DNA of 33,190 nucleotides from Nocardioidaceae bacterium (GCA_013697585.1 JACCWP010000079.1:1-33190); one strand, 5' to 3'. Positions 1 to 8,687 are shown, counted from the first letter of the stretch. Notes: generated by a model not told the origin, from the letters alone. Made by a program: numbers and translations.

Positions 1-34
1 CCGACGTCAGGTCGGATCGTTCGCGCCGCCCGCG

Positions 35-40
35 TATCCT
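35..40 (+). promoter_or_regulatory. Possible -10 box (TATCCT) upstream of trpS
   Basis: A TAnnnT hexamer lies about 40 bases before the trpS start, implying a leader of roughly 34 bases. No convincing -35 box is visible and the window starts only 34 bases before it, so this is a weak call. Confidence 0.25.
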
Positions 41-80
41 CGGCGGGCAGCCCGCACCCGATCGAAAGCACTGACCTCCC

Positions 81-1106
81 ATGACCAGCCCCGCCCGCAA
101 GGTGTCGCTCACGGGCATCAAGCCCACCGGCGAGCCGCACCTCGGCAACCTGTTGGGCGCGATCCAGCCTGCGCTCAGGCTGACCGGCCAGTACGACTCG
201 ATGTACTTCGTCGCCGACTACCACGCGTTGACGACCGTCCGCGATGCCGACGAGCTGGCTCGGTCCAGCCGGTCGGTCGCGGCCATCTGGTTGGCTGCCG
301 GTCTCGACCCCGAGCGGTCGGTCGTCTATCGCCAGTCGGACCTCCCGGAGGTCTTCGAGCTGTCCTGGGTGCTGTCCTGCGTCGCGGCCAAGGGCCTGAT
401 GAACCGGGCGCACGCCTACAAGGCCGCGCGCGACCTCAACCAGGGTCTCGGCCGCAGCGACCTCGACGCCGGCGTCAACATGGGCTTGTACAACTATCCC
501 GTCCTGATGGCGGCCGACATCCTCATCGCCGACGCCGACGTGGTGCCGGTCGGCCGAGACCAGCTGCAGCACGTCGAGATCGCCGCCGACGTCGCCGGGT
601 CGTTCAACCACGCCTTCGGCGACCGCTACCGGCTCAAGATCCCGCAGGCGATCGTGCCCGAGGCCGTCGCCGCCAGCGTGCCCGGTCTCGACGGACGCAA
701 GATGAGCAAGTCCTACGACAACGCGATCCCGCTGTTGAGCGAGCCGGCGGCCCTCCGCAAGCTGGTCCGCCGGATCGCCACCGACAGCACGGGCGTCGAC
801 GAGCCCAAGGACCCGGACACGTCGGTGCCGTTCCAGCTTCTCGAGCTGTTCGCCGAACCGCAGCTGGCCGCTGACGTGCGGGGCCGGCTGGCGGCAGGCG
901 GGATGGGGTGGGGCCAGCTCAAGGATGCGCTCGGCGACACGCTGGTCGAGGCACTCACGCCGATCCGCACGGCCTATCACGACCTGATGCGCCCCGACAG
1001 CGACCTCGACGCCATCCTCGCTGACGGTCGGGACCGCGCCCGGGAGCGCGCCCGCCCCGTGCTCGAGGGTGTGCGGTCCGCCGTCGGCGTCGCCGCCAAG
1101 CACTGA
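81..1106 (+). CDS. trpS: Tryptophanyl-tRNA synthetase
   Basis: Class I aminoacyl-tRNA synthetase that charges tRNA-Trp with tryptophan using ATP in the cytoplasm. The 341-residue protein has the HIGH-type signature as PTGEPHLGN (residues 15-23) and a perfect KMSKS loop at 207-211 inside GRKMSKSYDN; length fits the family. The Rossmann core includes VPVGRDQLQH around 155-164. The ATG at 81 opens the conserved N-terminus (VSLTGIKPTG) and no better start lies upstream within the window. From memory of the family, housekeeping actinobacterial TrpRS reads more like PTxDSxHLGN and TSKMSKSAGT, so this looks like another bacterial lineage and could be a second or horizontally acquired copy; that part is inference. 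The aldo/keto reductase gene follows after 8 bases, so the two are probably cotranscribed. Confidence 0.93.
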   Translation: MTSPARKVSLTGIKPTGEPHLGNLLGAIQPALRLTGQYDSMYFVADYHALTTVRDADELARSSRSVAAIWLAAGLDPERSVVYRQSDLPEVFELSWVLSCVAAKGLMNRAHAYKAARDLNQGLGRSDLDAGVNMGLYNYPVLMAADILIADADVVPVGRDQLQHVEIAADVAGSFNHAFGDRYRLKIPQAIVPEAVAASVPGLDGRKMSKSYDNAIPLLSEPAALRKLVRRIATDSTGVDEPKDPDTSVPFQLLELFAEPQLAADVRGRLAAGGMGWGQLKDALGDTLVEALTPIRTAYHDLMRPDSDLDAILADGRDRARERARPVLEGVRSAVGVAAKH

Positions 1107-1114
1107 GGAGGACC

Positions 1115-2101
1115 ATGGAGCAGCGCACGCTGGGACGTACGGGTCGTCAGGTCTCAGCGGTCGGCCAGGGCTGTTGGCAGATCGGCGAGGGCTGGGGCGA
1201 CGTTGCCGAGGACGACGCCCTGGGGGTGCTGAACGCAGCGATCGACTCGGGTGTCACTTTCCTCGACACGGCCGACGCCTACGGTGACGGGCGCAGCGAG
1301 CAGCTCGTCGGTCGGGTGCTGAGCACGCGCAATGACGTCGATGTCTTCGTCGCCACCAAGATGGGCCGACGCGCCGACCCGTTCGTGCCCGAGGCGTTCA
1401 CGATGGGCGCCTTCCGCGGCTGGCTCGATCGCAGCCGCACCAACCTCGGGGTGGACACGATCGACCTCGTCCAGCTGCACTGCCCGCCTGGCCCGGTCTA
1501 TGACGACGACCGGGTCTTCGATGACCTCGACACGCTGGTGGACGAGGGGGTCGTCGCGGCCTACGGCGTGTCTGTCGAGACCGTCGACGAGGCGCTCCGC
1601 GCGATCGCCCGACCGCACCTGGCCAGCGTCCAGATCATCGTGAACGTCTTCCGCCGCAAGCCGCTCGAGCAGGTGCTGCCGGCTGCCGCGGCTGCCGGGG
1701 TGGGGATCGTCGCGCGGGTGCCGCTCGCCAGCGGGCTGCTCTCGGGCGGGTACGACGAGAGCACGACGTTCGACGACGACGACCACCGCACCTTCAACCG
1801 CGGCGGCGAGATGTTCGACGTCGGCGAGACGTTCAGCGGTGTGCCGTTCGACGTCGGGGTGCGTGCTGCCCGCCAGGTGGCAGCCCTGACTCCCGCCGGG
1901 GCGACGACCGCACAGCTGGCGCTGCGATGGGTGATCGACCAACCCGGCGTCACGGCCGTGATCCCGGGTGCGCGCTCGGCCGACCAGGCGCGAGGCAACG
2001 CGGCCGCCGCCGCCCTCCCGCCGCTCGACAGCGAACGGTTGGGTGCGCTCGAAGGCATCTACGAGCGTGCGGTACGTGAGCACGTGCACCACCGGTGGTA
2101 G
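1115..2101 (+). CDS. Aldo/keto reductase
   Basis: Probable NADPH-dependent aldo/keto reductase, a single-domain TIM-barrel cytosolic enzyme that reduces aldehydes or ketones; its substrate cannot be read from the sequence. The 328-residue length is typical. The catalytic tetrad is visible: Asp51 and Tyr56 in FLDTADAYGDG, Lys82 in FVATKMGR, and His122 in VQLHCPPG. The C-terminal cofactor region contains VTAVIPGARSADQ near 274-286, the usual phosphate-binding segment. The ATG at 1115 is preceded by a strong GAGGAGG ribosome-binding site (1105-1111) that overlaps the trpS stop codon, so translation is likely coupled to trpS. The sequence resembles the IolS/YajO-like branch of the superfamily rather than the xylose-reductase branch, but this assignment is by eye. 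Confidence 0.9.
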   Translation: MEQRTLGRTGRQVSAVGQGCWQIGEGWGDVAEDDALGVLNAAIDSGVTFLDTADAYGDGRSEQLVGRVLSTRNDVDVFVATKMGRRADPFVPEAFTMGAFRGWLDRSRTNLGVDTIDLVQLHCPPGPVYDDDRVFDDLDTLVDEGVVAAYGVSVETVDEALRAIARPHLASVQIIVNVFRRKPLEQVLPAAAAAGVGIVARVPLASGLLSGGYDESTTFDDDDHRTFNRGGEMFDVGETFSGVPFDVGVRAARQVAALTPAGATTAQLALRWVIDQPGVTAVIPGARSADQARGNAAAAALPPLDSERLGALEGIYERAVREHVHHRW

Positions 2102-2141
2102 GCAGACGAGCTTGCCGGCGCGCCCTCTGCCGGGTCGCGGA

Positions 2142-2147
2142 TAACCT
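2142..2147 (+). promoter_or_regulatory. -10 box (TAACCT) for leaderless transcription of the GGT-like gene
   Basis: TAACCT ends 6 bases before the GTG start codon at 2154, so transcription is expected to start at or almost at the start codon. No ribosome-binding site is present, which agrees with a leaderless mRNA. Confidence 0.55.
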
Positions 2148-2153
2148 CGCCGG

Positions 2154-3650
2154 GTGACGCAGACGAGGATCGCGGTGGCCGCGCCCAACGGCCTCGCCAC
2201 CGCGGGGGCCACCAGGGTGGCAGCCGAGGGTGGCAACGCGGTCGACGCCGCGCTCGCGGCTGCCCTGGTGACCATGGTCAGCGAGCCGGGCCTGGTGTCG
2301 CTCGCGTCCGGCGCCTACGTCACCGTTCAGCCCGTCGACGGGGGTGATCCCGTGACCATCGACGGCTGGGTGCTGATCCCCGGCGCTGGCCTGCCTCCCG
2401 AGCGCCTCGGCCTCGGGACGTGGGACATCTACACCGAGTACGGCGGGGGCACGACGATGACGATCGGCCACGGCTCGGTGGCCGTCCCGGGCACGCTGCG
2501 GGCGCTCGAGCTCGCGCACCGGCGCTATGGGAACGCCCCGTGGGCGGACGTGTTCGCTCCGGCCATCGAGGGCGCCCGCGGCGGGTTCCCGATCGGCACC
2601 GCCACCCACCGCTATCTCGAGTTCGTGCACGAGCTGGTCTTCGGCTGGCACCCCGACAGCCACGCCGTGCTGCACGACGGCGACGGTGGCCTGCTGCCCG
2701 CGGGCTCGACGGTCGTCGTGCCGGCCCTCGCCGACTCGCTGCAGCTGATCGCCGCCGAAGGCGCAGACGCCTTCTACGTCGGCGATCTGGCCCGGCTCGT
2801 CACCGCGGACATGGCCGAGCACGACGGGATGCTCACGATGGCCGACCTGGCGGCGTACGAGGCCGTGCCGCGGCCTGCCCTGACGCTCGACCACGGTGGG
2901 TGGCGGCTGGCGACGAATCCGCCCCCGGCTCGGGGCGGTGCCGCTGCGGCGGCCATCCTCGCCCGACTCGGCCCAGCACCGCTCGCCGGGACCTGGGACG
3001 CAGCCGAGCTGCGCCGGCTGGTCGACGCGCAGCGCGAGGTGCTTGCCGCCGAGCCGGCCGAGCCTGCCTCGCCGAGCACGGCGCACATCTCGGTCGTCGA
3101 CGACGCGGGGAGCGCCTGCGCGATCACGGTGTCGTCGGGCTACTGCTCCGGAGTGCTCACCCCCGGCACCGGGATCTGGCTGAACAACTGCCTCGGCGAG
3201 CAGGAGCTGTTGCCCGCCGGGCCGGCTGCGCTGCGGCCCGGTGACCGAATGCCGTCCAACATGGCGCCCACCGTCGGCCGGCGCGCTGCGGACGGCGCCG
3301 TGCTCGCGATCGGCACCCCTGGCTCCGACCGCATCCCGACCGCGCTGGCGCAGGTGCTCGCCCTGCATCTGAGTGGGCGGCTCGACCTCGCACCCGCGGT
3401 GGCGCATCCGCGGGTGCACGTACGCATCCGTGCCACCACCGACCCGCCGGTTCGTGTCGACCACGAGGCCGACCTGCAGCTGCCCGACGGGCTGGACGCT
3501 CCCACGCTGGTGATGCCGGCGAACTCGATGTACTTCGGCGGTGTGGGCGTCGCGCAGTGGAGCCCCGCTGGCGGGCTGGCGGCTGCCGGCGATCCGCGAC
3601 GCACCGGCGTGGTCGCGGTCACCGGTGACTCGAGCGCTCAGGCCGACTGA
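2154..3650 (+). CDS. Gamma-glutamyltransferase-like Ntn hydrolase
   Basis: Member of the gamma-glutamyltransferase family, Ntn hydrolases that self-cleave before a threonine that then acts as nucleophile. The predicted cleavage site is STAHISVVDD, giving Thr309 as the new N-terminus (E. coli GGT has TTHYSVVD). Small-subunit motifs are present: GTGIWLNN near 338-345, RMPSNMAPT (cf. PLSSMAP) and IGTPGSDRI (cf. GSPGGSRI, the oxyanion hole). The 498-residue protein is shorter than E. coli GGT (about 580) and has no signal peptide, so a cytosolic location is likely. The large-subunit position where classical GGTs have the RExAP motif, whose Arg binds the gamma-glutamyl carboxylate, instead reads TIDGWVLIPGAG, so the true substrate may not be glutathione. 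The GTG start at 2154 is supported by the adjacent -10 box and lack of a ribosome-binding site. Confidence 0.82.
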   Translation: MTQTRIAVAAPNGLATAGATRVAAEGGNAVDAALAAALVTMVSEPGLVSLASGAYVTVQPVDGGDPVTIDGWVLIPGAGLPPERLGLGTWDIYTEYGGGTTMTIGHGSVAVPGTLRALELAHRRYGNAPWADVFAPAIEGARGGFPIGTATHRYLEFVHELVFGWHPDSHAVLHDGDGGLLPAGSTVVVPALADSLQLIAAEGADAFYVGDLARLVTADMAEHDGMLTMADLAAYEAVPRPALTLDHGGWRLATNPPPARGGAAAAAILARLGPAPLAGTWDAAELRRLVDAQREVLAAEPAEPASPSTAHISVVDDAGSACAITVSSGYCSGVLTPGTGIWLNNCLGEQELLPAGPAALRPGDRMPSNMAPTVGRRAADGAVLAIGTPGSDRIPTALAQVLALHLSGRLDLAPAVAHPRVHVRIRATTDPPVRVDHEADLQLPDGLDAPTLVMPANSMYFGGVGVAQWSPAGGLAAAGDPRRTGVVAVTGDSSAQAD

Positions 3651-3731
3651 CGGCTGAACACCGGGCTAACGGTCGCCGATCATCCGCAGCGGGCACTGGT
3701 GGGATTGTCCCTTTCGGGGCACGATGCCGAC

Positions 3732-4892
3732 ATGAGACTGCCCAGACTGCTGTACGGCGCTGTCGCCGTCACCGTGTCCGTCGTCATGTCCCTCGGCGCT
3801 CTGCTTGCCCCCACCAGCGCGGCGGGGAATGCTGCGCCGAACGACTCCAGCACCTCCGCCGATCCGCAGCGGCAGGTCGCGCGGCCGCTGGTGATCGGCC
3901 ACCGTGGGGCGTCCGGTTATCGGCCCGAGCACACGCTGGCGTCGTACCGGCTGGCGATCCGTCAGGGAGCCGACTACGTCGAGCCCGATCTGGTGGCCAC
4001 CAAGGACGGGTTCCTAGTCGCCCGGCACGAGAACAACATCACCGACACGACGGACGTGGCCGACCACCCTGAGTTCGCAGACCGCGAGACCACCAAGGTG
4101 ATCGACGGCGACTCGATGACCGGATGGTTCACCGAGGACTTCACGCTCGCCGAGCTGCGCACCCTCCGCGCGGTCGAGCGACTGCCAGACATTCGACCGC
4201 GCAACACCCGTTACGACGGGCGGTTCCAGGTCCCGACCTTCGAGCAGGTCCTGGACCTGCTGGACCGCGTCGAGGCGCGTACCGGCGAGCGGGTCGGGGT
4301 CTATCCCGAGACCAAGCATCCCACCTACTTCCGCTCGATCGGGCTGCCGCTCGAGCGACGGCTCGTGCGGCGGCTGGATGCGCACGACCTCGACAGCTTC
4401 CGGTCGAAGGTGTTCCTGCAAAGCTTCGAGACCCGCAACCTGCGGATGCTGAACCGGATGACGTCCAACAAGCTGGTGCAGCTGCTCGACTCGTCGGGCG
4501 CGCCCTACGACTTCGTCGCCTCGGGTGACCCGCGTACGTACGCCGACCTGGTGACACCCGAGGGTCTGCGGTTTATCGCCCAGTACGCCGACGGGATCGG
4601 TCCGAACAAGGACCTGGTGATCCCGCGCGACCGCCGCGGGTTCCTGGTCGAGCCGACCGACCTCGTCGACGACGCACACGCCGAAGGGTTGCTCGTGCAC
4701 GCGTTCACGTTCCGCAGCGAGAACGAGTTCCTGCCCGCCGACTTCCGCCGCGGCGACGACCCGGCCAGGCACGGGGATGCGATCGCCGAGGACCTGCTGT
4801 TCCTGCAGCAGGGCCTGGACGGCTTCTTCACCGACTTCCCCGACACCGGGGTGCGGGCGCGCAACCTCTACGCCGCACGGGTGAGCGGCTGA
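3732..4892 (+). CDS. Secreted glycerophosphodiester phosphodiesterase
   Basis: GDPD/GlpQ-family phosphodiesterase that hydrolyses glycerophosphodiesters to glycerol-3-phosphate and an alcohol outside the membrane. The N-terminus, MRLPRLLYGAVAVTVSVVMS, is a signal peptide with a likely cleavage site after TSAA. The TIM-barrel active site follows: GHRGASGYRPEHT with the catalytic His-Arg and Glu, VEPDLVATKDG with the metal-binding Glu-x-Asp, VARHE with the second catalytic His, then VYPETKHPTYF and FLQSFE. The ORF track starts at a GTG at 3699, but the ATG at 3732 puts the signal peptide at the N-terminus, so I chose it. The mature length of about 350 fits GlpQ-type enzymes. The gene converges with the ABC exporter gene; a hairpin repeat lies in the gap. 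Confidence 0.9.
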   Translation: MRLPRLLYGAVAVTVSVVMSLGALLAPTSAAGNAAPNDSSTSADPQRQVARPLVIGHRGASGYRPEHTLASYRLAIRQGADYVEPDLVATKDGFLVARHENNITDTTDVADHPEFADRETTKVIDGDSMTGWFTEDFTLAELRTLRAVERLPDIRPRNTRYDGRFQVPTFEQVLDLLDRVEARTGERVGVYPETKHPTYFRSIGLPLERRLVRRLDAHDLDSFRSKVFLQSFETRNLRMLNRMTSNKLVQLLDSSGAPYDFVASGDPRTYADLVTPEGLRFIAQYADGIGPNKDLVIPRDRRGFLVEPTDLVDDAHAEGLLVHAFTFRSENEFLPADFRRGDDPARHGDAIAEDLLFLQQGLDGFFTDFPDTGVRARNLYAARVSG

Positions 4893-4926
4893 TCGGATAG
4901 GACGGAGCCCAGCCGCCCCCCACCCC

Positions 4927-4986
4927 GGAACTGGCGGAGACACGCGGACGACACGCCGCAACGGCCGACCAGCTTCCGCCAGTTCC
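4927..4986. repeat. Intergenic hairpin repeat, copy 1
   Basis: A perfect 12-bp inverted repeat, GGAACTGGCGGA (4927-4938) and TCCGCCAGTTCC (4975-4986), encloses a 36-base loop that contains GACACGCGGACGACACGCCG. Outside the stem, CCCC and GGGG could extend pairing past one bulged T. It lies between the convergent ends of the phosphodiesterase and ABC exporter genes, where it could act as a terminator. Copies 2 and 3 are at 8628 and 23458. Copy 2 shares 19 of the 20 core bases and has a compensatory change in the stem. Confidence 0.75.
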
Positions 4987-5030
4987 TGGGGGCCGCGGGT
5001 CGGGCTGACGGACCAGCCACCTGCCGGCCG

Positions 5031-6812
5031 TCAGGTGCGGGTGGGTTCGCCGTGCCACGACCGCCACAGCTCGGCGTACGAGCCGCCCGACTCGATGAGG
5101 TCATCGTGCGGGCCGACCTCGGCCACGACACCGTCCTCGACCACGGCGACCCGGTCAGCATCGTGTGCGGAGAACAACCGGTGCGCGATCGCGACGACCG
5201 TACGTCCGTCGACCACCGCCGCCAACGACCGTTCCAGGTGCCGCGCCGAGCGGGGATCGAGCAGCGAGGTCGCCTCGTCGAGCACCAGCGTGTGTGGGTC
5301 GGCGAGCACCAGCCGGGCCAGTGCGAGCTGCTGCGCCTGTGCTGGGGTCAGCACATGGCCGCCCGAGCCGATGGTGGTGTCCAGACCGGCGGGCAGCTCC
5401 TCGGCCCATCCGAGCGCGTCGACGGCGTCGAGGGCACCCCACAGTCGCCGATCGAGCTTCGCCGACCAGCTGGCCGAGCCGCTGAACGGTTCGTCGAGCG
5501 CCATCACCAGGTTGTCCCGCACCGTCCCGACGAACACGTGGTGCTCCTGGGTCACCAACGCCACGTGGCCGCGCAGCTCGTCGAGCGGCAGCTCGGTCAG
5601 GCCGACGTCGCCGACCGTGACGGTGCCCACCCGCGGCGGGTGGATGCCCGCCAGCAGCCGGCCAAGGGTCGACTTGCCCGCGCCGGACGGCCCAACCACC
5701 GCGAGTCGCTCGCCCACGCGCAGGTCGAGGTCGACGCCGTGCAGCACGTCGCGCCCGTCGACGTAGGAGAACCGCACCCCCTGTGCTTCCAGGTGCTCGT
5801 CGTCGGGCCGGCGGCCGGTGGGTGTCCGGTCGTCGGGCACGTGCGCTACCCCGAGCAGCCGGGCCAGCGAGGTGCCGGCGATCTGCAGCTCGTCTAGCCA
5901 CGAGATCAGCCGGTCGAGCGGGTCGATCAGCTGCTGGACGTACAGCGTGGCGGCTGTCACCGCGCCGAGGTCCACGTCGCCGCGGGCAAACAGGGCGCCG
6001 CCCACCAGCAGAGTGCAGACGGTCGGCACCAGGTAGCCGAGCTCGACAGTCGGAAACCACACCGTGCGCAGGAACAGCGTGCGCCGCTCGCAGCGCGCCG
6101 ACTCAGCCACCGCGGCCCCGGTGCGGTCGCGTCGGGCCCGCTGCAGCCCGAGCGCCTCCACGGTGCGGGCGCCCTCGACCGTCTCGGCGAGCACCGCGCT
6201 GATCGCGCCGTACGACGCGTGCTCGGCGAGGTAGGCGGGCTGGGCGCGCCGGATGTACCAGTGGGTTCCGGCCCACAGCATCGGTACGCCGAGCAGCAGC
6301 GGGACCGCCACCCACCAGCCGACGAACAAGCACGCCACGACCGTCAGGACCGTGGTGATGAGGGCGATCAAGGTCTCGGGCACCGCGTAGCGCAGCGACC
6401 AACCGAGCTGGTCGACGTCGCGGGACGCCCGGGTCAGGAGGTCACCGGTGCCGGCGCGCTCGACGGTACCGACCGGCAGGGCCAGCGAGTTCTTGACGAA
6501 GTCCTCGCGCAGCTCGGCCAGCGCCTTCTCGCCGAGCACAGTGGACGCGTACCGGGCGAAGTACGTCAGCAGGCCCTGTGCCACCAGCGCAACCGCCAGC
6601 CAGCCGACGACCTCGTCGACGTGCCCGAGGGTGGTTCCCTGCTCGACGCTCTGCACCAAGTCGCCGAGCAGCCACGGCCCCGCCAGCCCCGCCAGCGCGG
6701 CCAGGGCGTGCAGCGCGACGACCCGACGCAGGTCACCCGGGTGGCGACGGGCGAGGCTGCGGGCATACCTGCGCACGGCGCGGCCGTCGGCCACGGGCAG
6801 AAGCTCGCTCAC
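5031..6812 (-). CDS. ABC exporter half-transporter, catalytic Walker A/B subunit
   Basis: Half-size ABC exporter: a six-helix transmembrane domain (about residues 25-315) followed by a nucleotide-binding domain (about 340-593). The NBD keeps Walker A GPSGAGKST (374-382), a Q-loop TQEHH (Gln422), Walker B LVLDE (509-513) with the catalytic Glu, and the H-loop AIAHRL (His544). The ABC signature is degenerate: LTPAQ (488-492) instead of LSGGQ. Its partner, encoded just upstream, has exactly the opposite defects, so together they should form a heterodimeric exporter with one hydrolysing site. The start is GTG at 6812 with a near-perfect AGGAGGTGA ribosome-binding site; the partner's stop is 25 bases upstream. 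The transported substrate is unknown. 'Export' is inferred from the fused TMD-NBD architecture. Confidence 0.92.
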   Translation of the reverse strand: MSELLPVADGRAVRRYARSLARRHPGDLRRVVALHALAALAGLAGPWLLGDLVQSVEQGTTLGHVDEVVGWLAVALVAQGLLTYFARYASTVLGEKALAELREDFVKNSLALPVGTVERAGTGDLLTRASRDVDQLGWSLRYAVPETLIALITTVLTVVACLFVGWWVAVPLLLGVPMLWAGTHWYIRRAQPAYLAEHASYGAISAVLAETVEGARTVEALGLQRARRDRTGAAVAESARCERRTLFLRTVWFPTVELGYLVPTVCTLLVGGALFARGDVDLGAVTAATLYVQQLIDPLDRLISWLDELQIAGTSLARLLGVAHVPDDRTPTGRRPDDEHLEAQGVRFSYVDGRDVLHGVDLDLRVGERLAVVGPSGAGKSTLGRLLAGIHPPRVGTVTVGDVGLTELPLDELRGHVALVTQEHHVFVGTVRDNLVMALDEPFSGSASWSAKLDRRLWGALDAVDALGWAEELPAGLDTTIGSGGHVLTPAQAQQLALARLVLADPHTLVLDEATSLLDPRSARHLERSLAAVVDGRTVVAIAHRLFSAHDADRVAVVEDGVVAEVGPHDDLIESGGSYAELWRSWHGEPTRT

Positions 6813-6837
6813 GTCGTCACCTCCTGGCTGGTCAGCA

Positions 6838-8538
6838 TCAGTCGTCCTCGCGGGTCACCGCGCGGCGGTAGCGCCGGTCCGTCTGCAGCAGCTGGTGGTG
6901 GGTCCCGGTGGCGGCCACTCGCCCGTCGACCACGAACGCGACCTCGTCGACCCGGTCGAGCAGCAGCGGGCTGGAGGTCGTCACGACGGTCGTCCTTCCC
7001 TTTCGGTGCGCGGCCAGGCCCGCCGCGACGCGTGCCTCGGTGTGCGCGTCCACCGCCGACGTCGGCTCCACCAGAACGAGGACGTCGGGCTCGGCGACCA
7101 GCGCCCGCGCCAGCACCACGCGCTGGCGTTGCCCGCCGGACAACGAGCGACCCCGCTCCTCCACCACCGAGTCCCAGCCCTCGGGCAGCGCCTCGAGCAA
7201 GTCCTCGGCTGAGGCGGCCGTCAGCGCGCGGGACAGCTCGTACTGGGCCGCCCGCCCCCACGGGTCGACCGCGGTCCGCAGCGGCCCGGCGAACACGGTC
7301 GCGCTCGCGTCACTGACGAGGATCCGCTCGCGCACCTGTGTCCGTGCTGCTGCGCGCAACGTAACGGCGCCGTACGTCACGGACGAGTCGACGTAGCGGC
7401 CGAGCCGGTCGGCGATGAGCGCTCCCTGGTCGGGGTTGTCGGTCACCACCGCGGTCAGCCGCCCGGGCGGGACGACCAGTCCCGACTCCGGGTCCACCAG
7501 CGTTGCCGTCATCGGCAGGTCCACCGGATTGGCCGGATCGGTCAGTGCCGGTTGCACCGCCCAGACGGTGCAGAACCTCCGGGCGGCGACCAGCGCCCGG
7601 ATCGCCTTGTTGGCGAACTCGGTGGCGGTACGCAGCGGCAGCATCAGGAACGCCGCATAGCCGTACAACGCCACCAGCTCGCCGGGCGTGATCTCGCCAC
7701 GCACCGCGGACCGGGCACTGAGCCAGACGACGACCACCACGAAGACCCCAGGCAGCAGCACCTGCAGCGCGTCGAGCAACGACTGCATGCGCCCGACCCG
7801 GACGCCGGAGTCGCGGACCTGCTGCGACTCCCGGGCGTACCGCGCGTGGAAGACCTGCTCGCCTCCGATGCCGCGCAGCACCCGCAACCCCCCGACAATG
7901 TCGGTCGCGAGGCTGTTCAGGTGACCGGTCCGCTCACGCTGCGCCATCGTCCGGGTCTGCAGCGGGTGCAGCAGCGGCGCGATCAGCACCAGCAGCAGGG
8001 GCAGGCCGACCAGCACCACCAGGCCCAGGGTTCGCGAGGTGTCCAGCAGGATGAACGCCACGACCACGAAGGACACCACGGCACCAGCCATCCGGCCGGT
8101 CACGTCCATCACGTTGCCGAAGTGGGGCAGGTCGCTCGACCCCACGCTGACGACCTCGCCGGTTGACAGCTGTTGCGGCAGAGCGGCTCCGACGTACGCG
8201 CTGCGGCCCCCGACCAGCTGGATCACCCGATAGCTGGCGGTCAGCCAGTTCGCGACCGCGAACCTGTGCCGGATCACACCCGCGGCCGCCTGGACGAGCC
8301 CGGCGACGAGCAGCGCCCCGGCCCACCCGAGCAACGCGCGGGTGTCGCCGCCCGCGACCCCCTCGTCGATGGCGCGCCCGATCAGCGCGGGCATGACCGC
8401 CTGCGCGAGCATCCACACGACCCCGAAGAACATGCCTCCCACGAGGGTGCGCCACTGCCGCGCCGCCAGCCACCACACGAACCGGGCCGGCGAACGCACA
8501 TCGGGGACGCCGGGATCGGCGAAGGGAAACTCGCGCAT
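6838..8538 (-). CDS. ABC exporter half-transporter with ablated Walker A and intact signature
   Basis: Partner half-transporter of 566 residues: transmembrane domain (about 20-310) and a degenerate nucleotide-binding domain (about 340-566). The signature LSGGQ is intact (466-470), but Walker A is unrecognisable (LTAVVTDNPDQGAL near 361-374, no GKS/T), the Q-loop Gln is missing, Walker B is VLVLVE (Asp replaced by Val, Glu retained), and the H-loop His is Ser (TTSSPL). It can supply LSGGQ to the partner's Walker A/B but cannot build a normal ATP site itself. The ORF track begins at 8643; I chose ATG 8538 because MREFPF opens a typical cytosolic N-terminus just before the first helix, and because the longer version would run through a hairpin repeat. 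First gene of a two-gene operon, divergent from the glucose-6-phosphate dehydrogenase gene. Confidence 0.88.
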   Translation of the reverse strand: MREFPFADPGVPDVRSPARFVWWLAARQWRTLVGGMFFGVVWMLAQAVMPALIGRAIDEGVAGGDTRALLGWAGALLVAGLVQAAAGVIRHRFAVANWLTASYRVIQLVGGRSAYVGAALPQQLSTGEVVSVGSSDLPHFGNVMDVTGRMAGAVVSFVVVAFILLDTSRTLGLVVLVGLPLLLVLIAPLLHPLQTRTMAQRERTGHLNSLATDIVGGLRVLRGIGGEQVFHARYARESQQVRDSGVRVGRMQSLLDALQVLLPGVFVVVVVWLSARSAVRGEITPGELVALYGYAAFLMLPLRTATEFANKAIRALVAARRFCTVWAVQPALTDPANPVDLPMTATLVDPESGLVVPPGRLTAVVTDNPDQGALIADRLGRYVDSSVTYGAVTLRAAARTQVRERILVSDASATVFAGPLRTAVDPWGRAAQYELSRALTAASAEDLLEALPEGWDSVVEERGRSLSGGQRQRVVLARALVAEPDVLVLVEPTSAVDAHTEARVAAGLAAHRKGRTTVVTTSSPLLLDRVDEVAFVVDGRVAATGTHHQLLQTDRRYRRAVTREDD

Positions 8539-8627
8539 AGCCTGCCCACGGTACGGATCTCGGCCTCCGGACGGCCAGCGGATTATGCCGCGCACGCCTG
8601 CGACCCCAACCGCCCCCTCGCACCCGC

Positions 8628-8687
8628 GAAGTGGCGGCGACACGCGGGCGACACGCCGTCAGGGGGAGCACGATTGCGCCACTTCCG
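8628..8687. repeat. Intergenic hairpin repeat, copy 2
   Basis: Arms GAAGTGGCG (8628-8636) and CGCCACTTC (8677-8685) pair perfectly across a 40-base loop that contains GACACGCGGGCGACACGCCG, 19 of 20 identical to copy 1 and at the same distance from the left arm. Relative to copy 1, the fourth stem pair is G-C instead of C-G, a compensatory double change. The element lies in the divergent promoter region between the ABC exporter operon and the glucose-6-phosphate dehydrogenase gene, so it is not simply a terminator. Confidence 0.72.

Noticed and set aside
1154-2275. 373-residue minus-strand ORF opposite the aldo/keto reductase
   Set aside because: Shadow ORF: no recognisable domain, while the opposite strand has a full catalytic tetrad and a strong ribosome-binding site.
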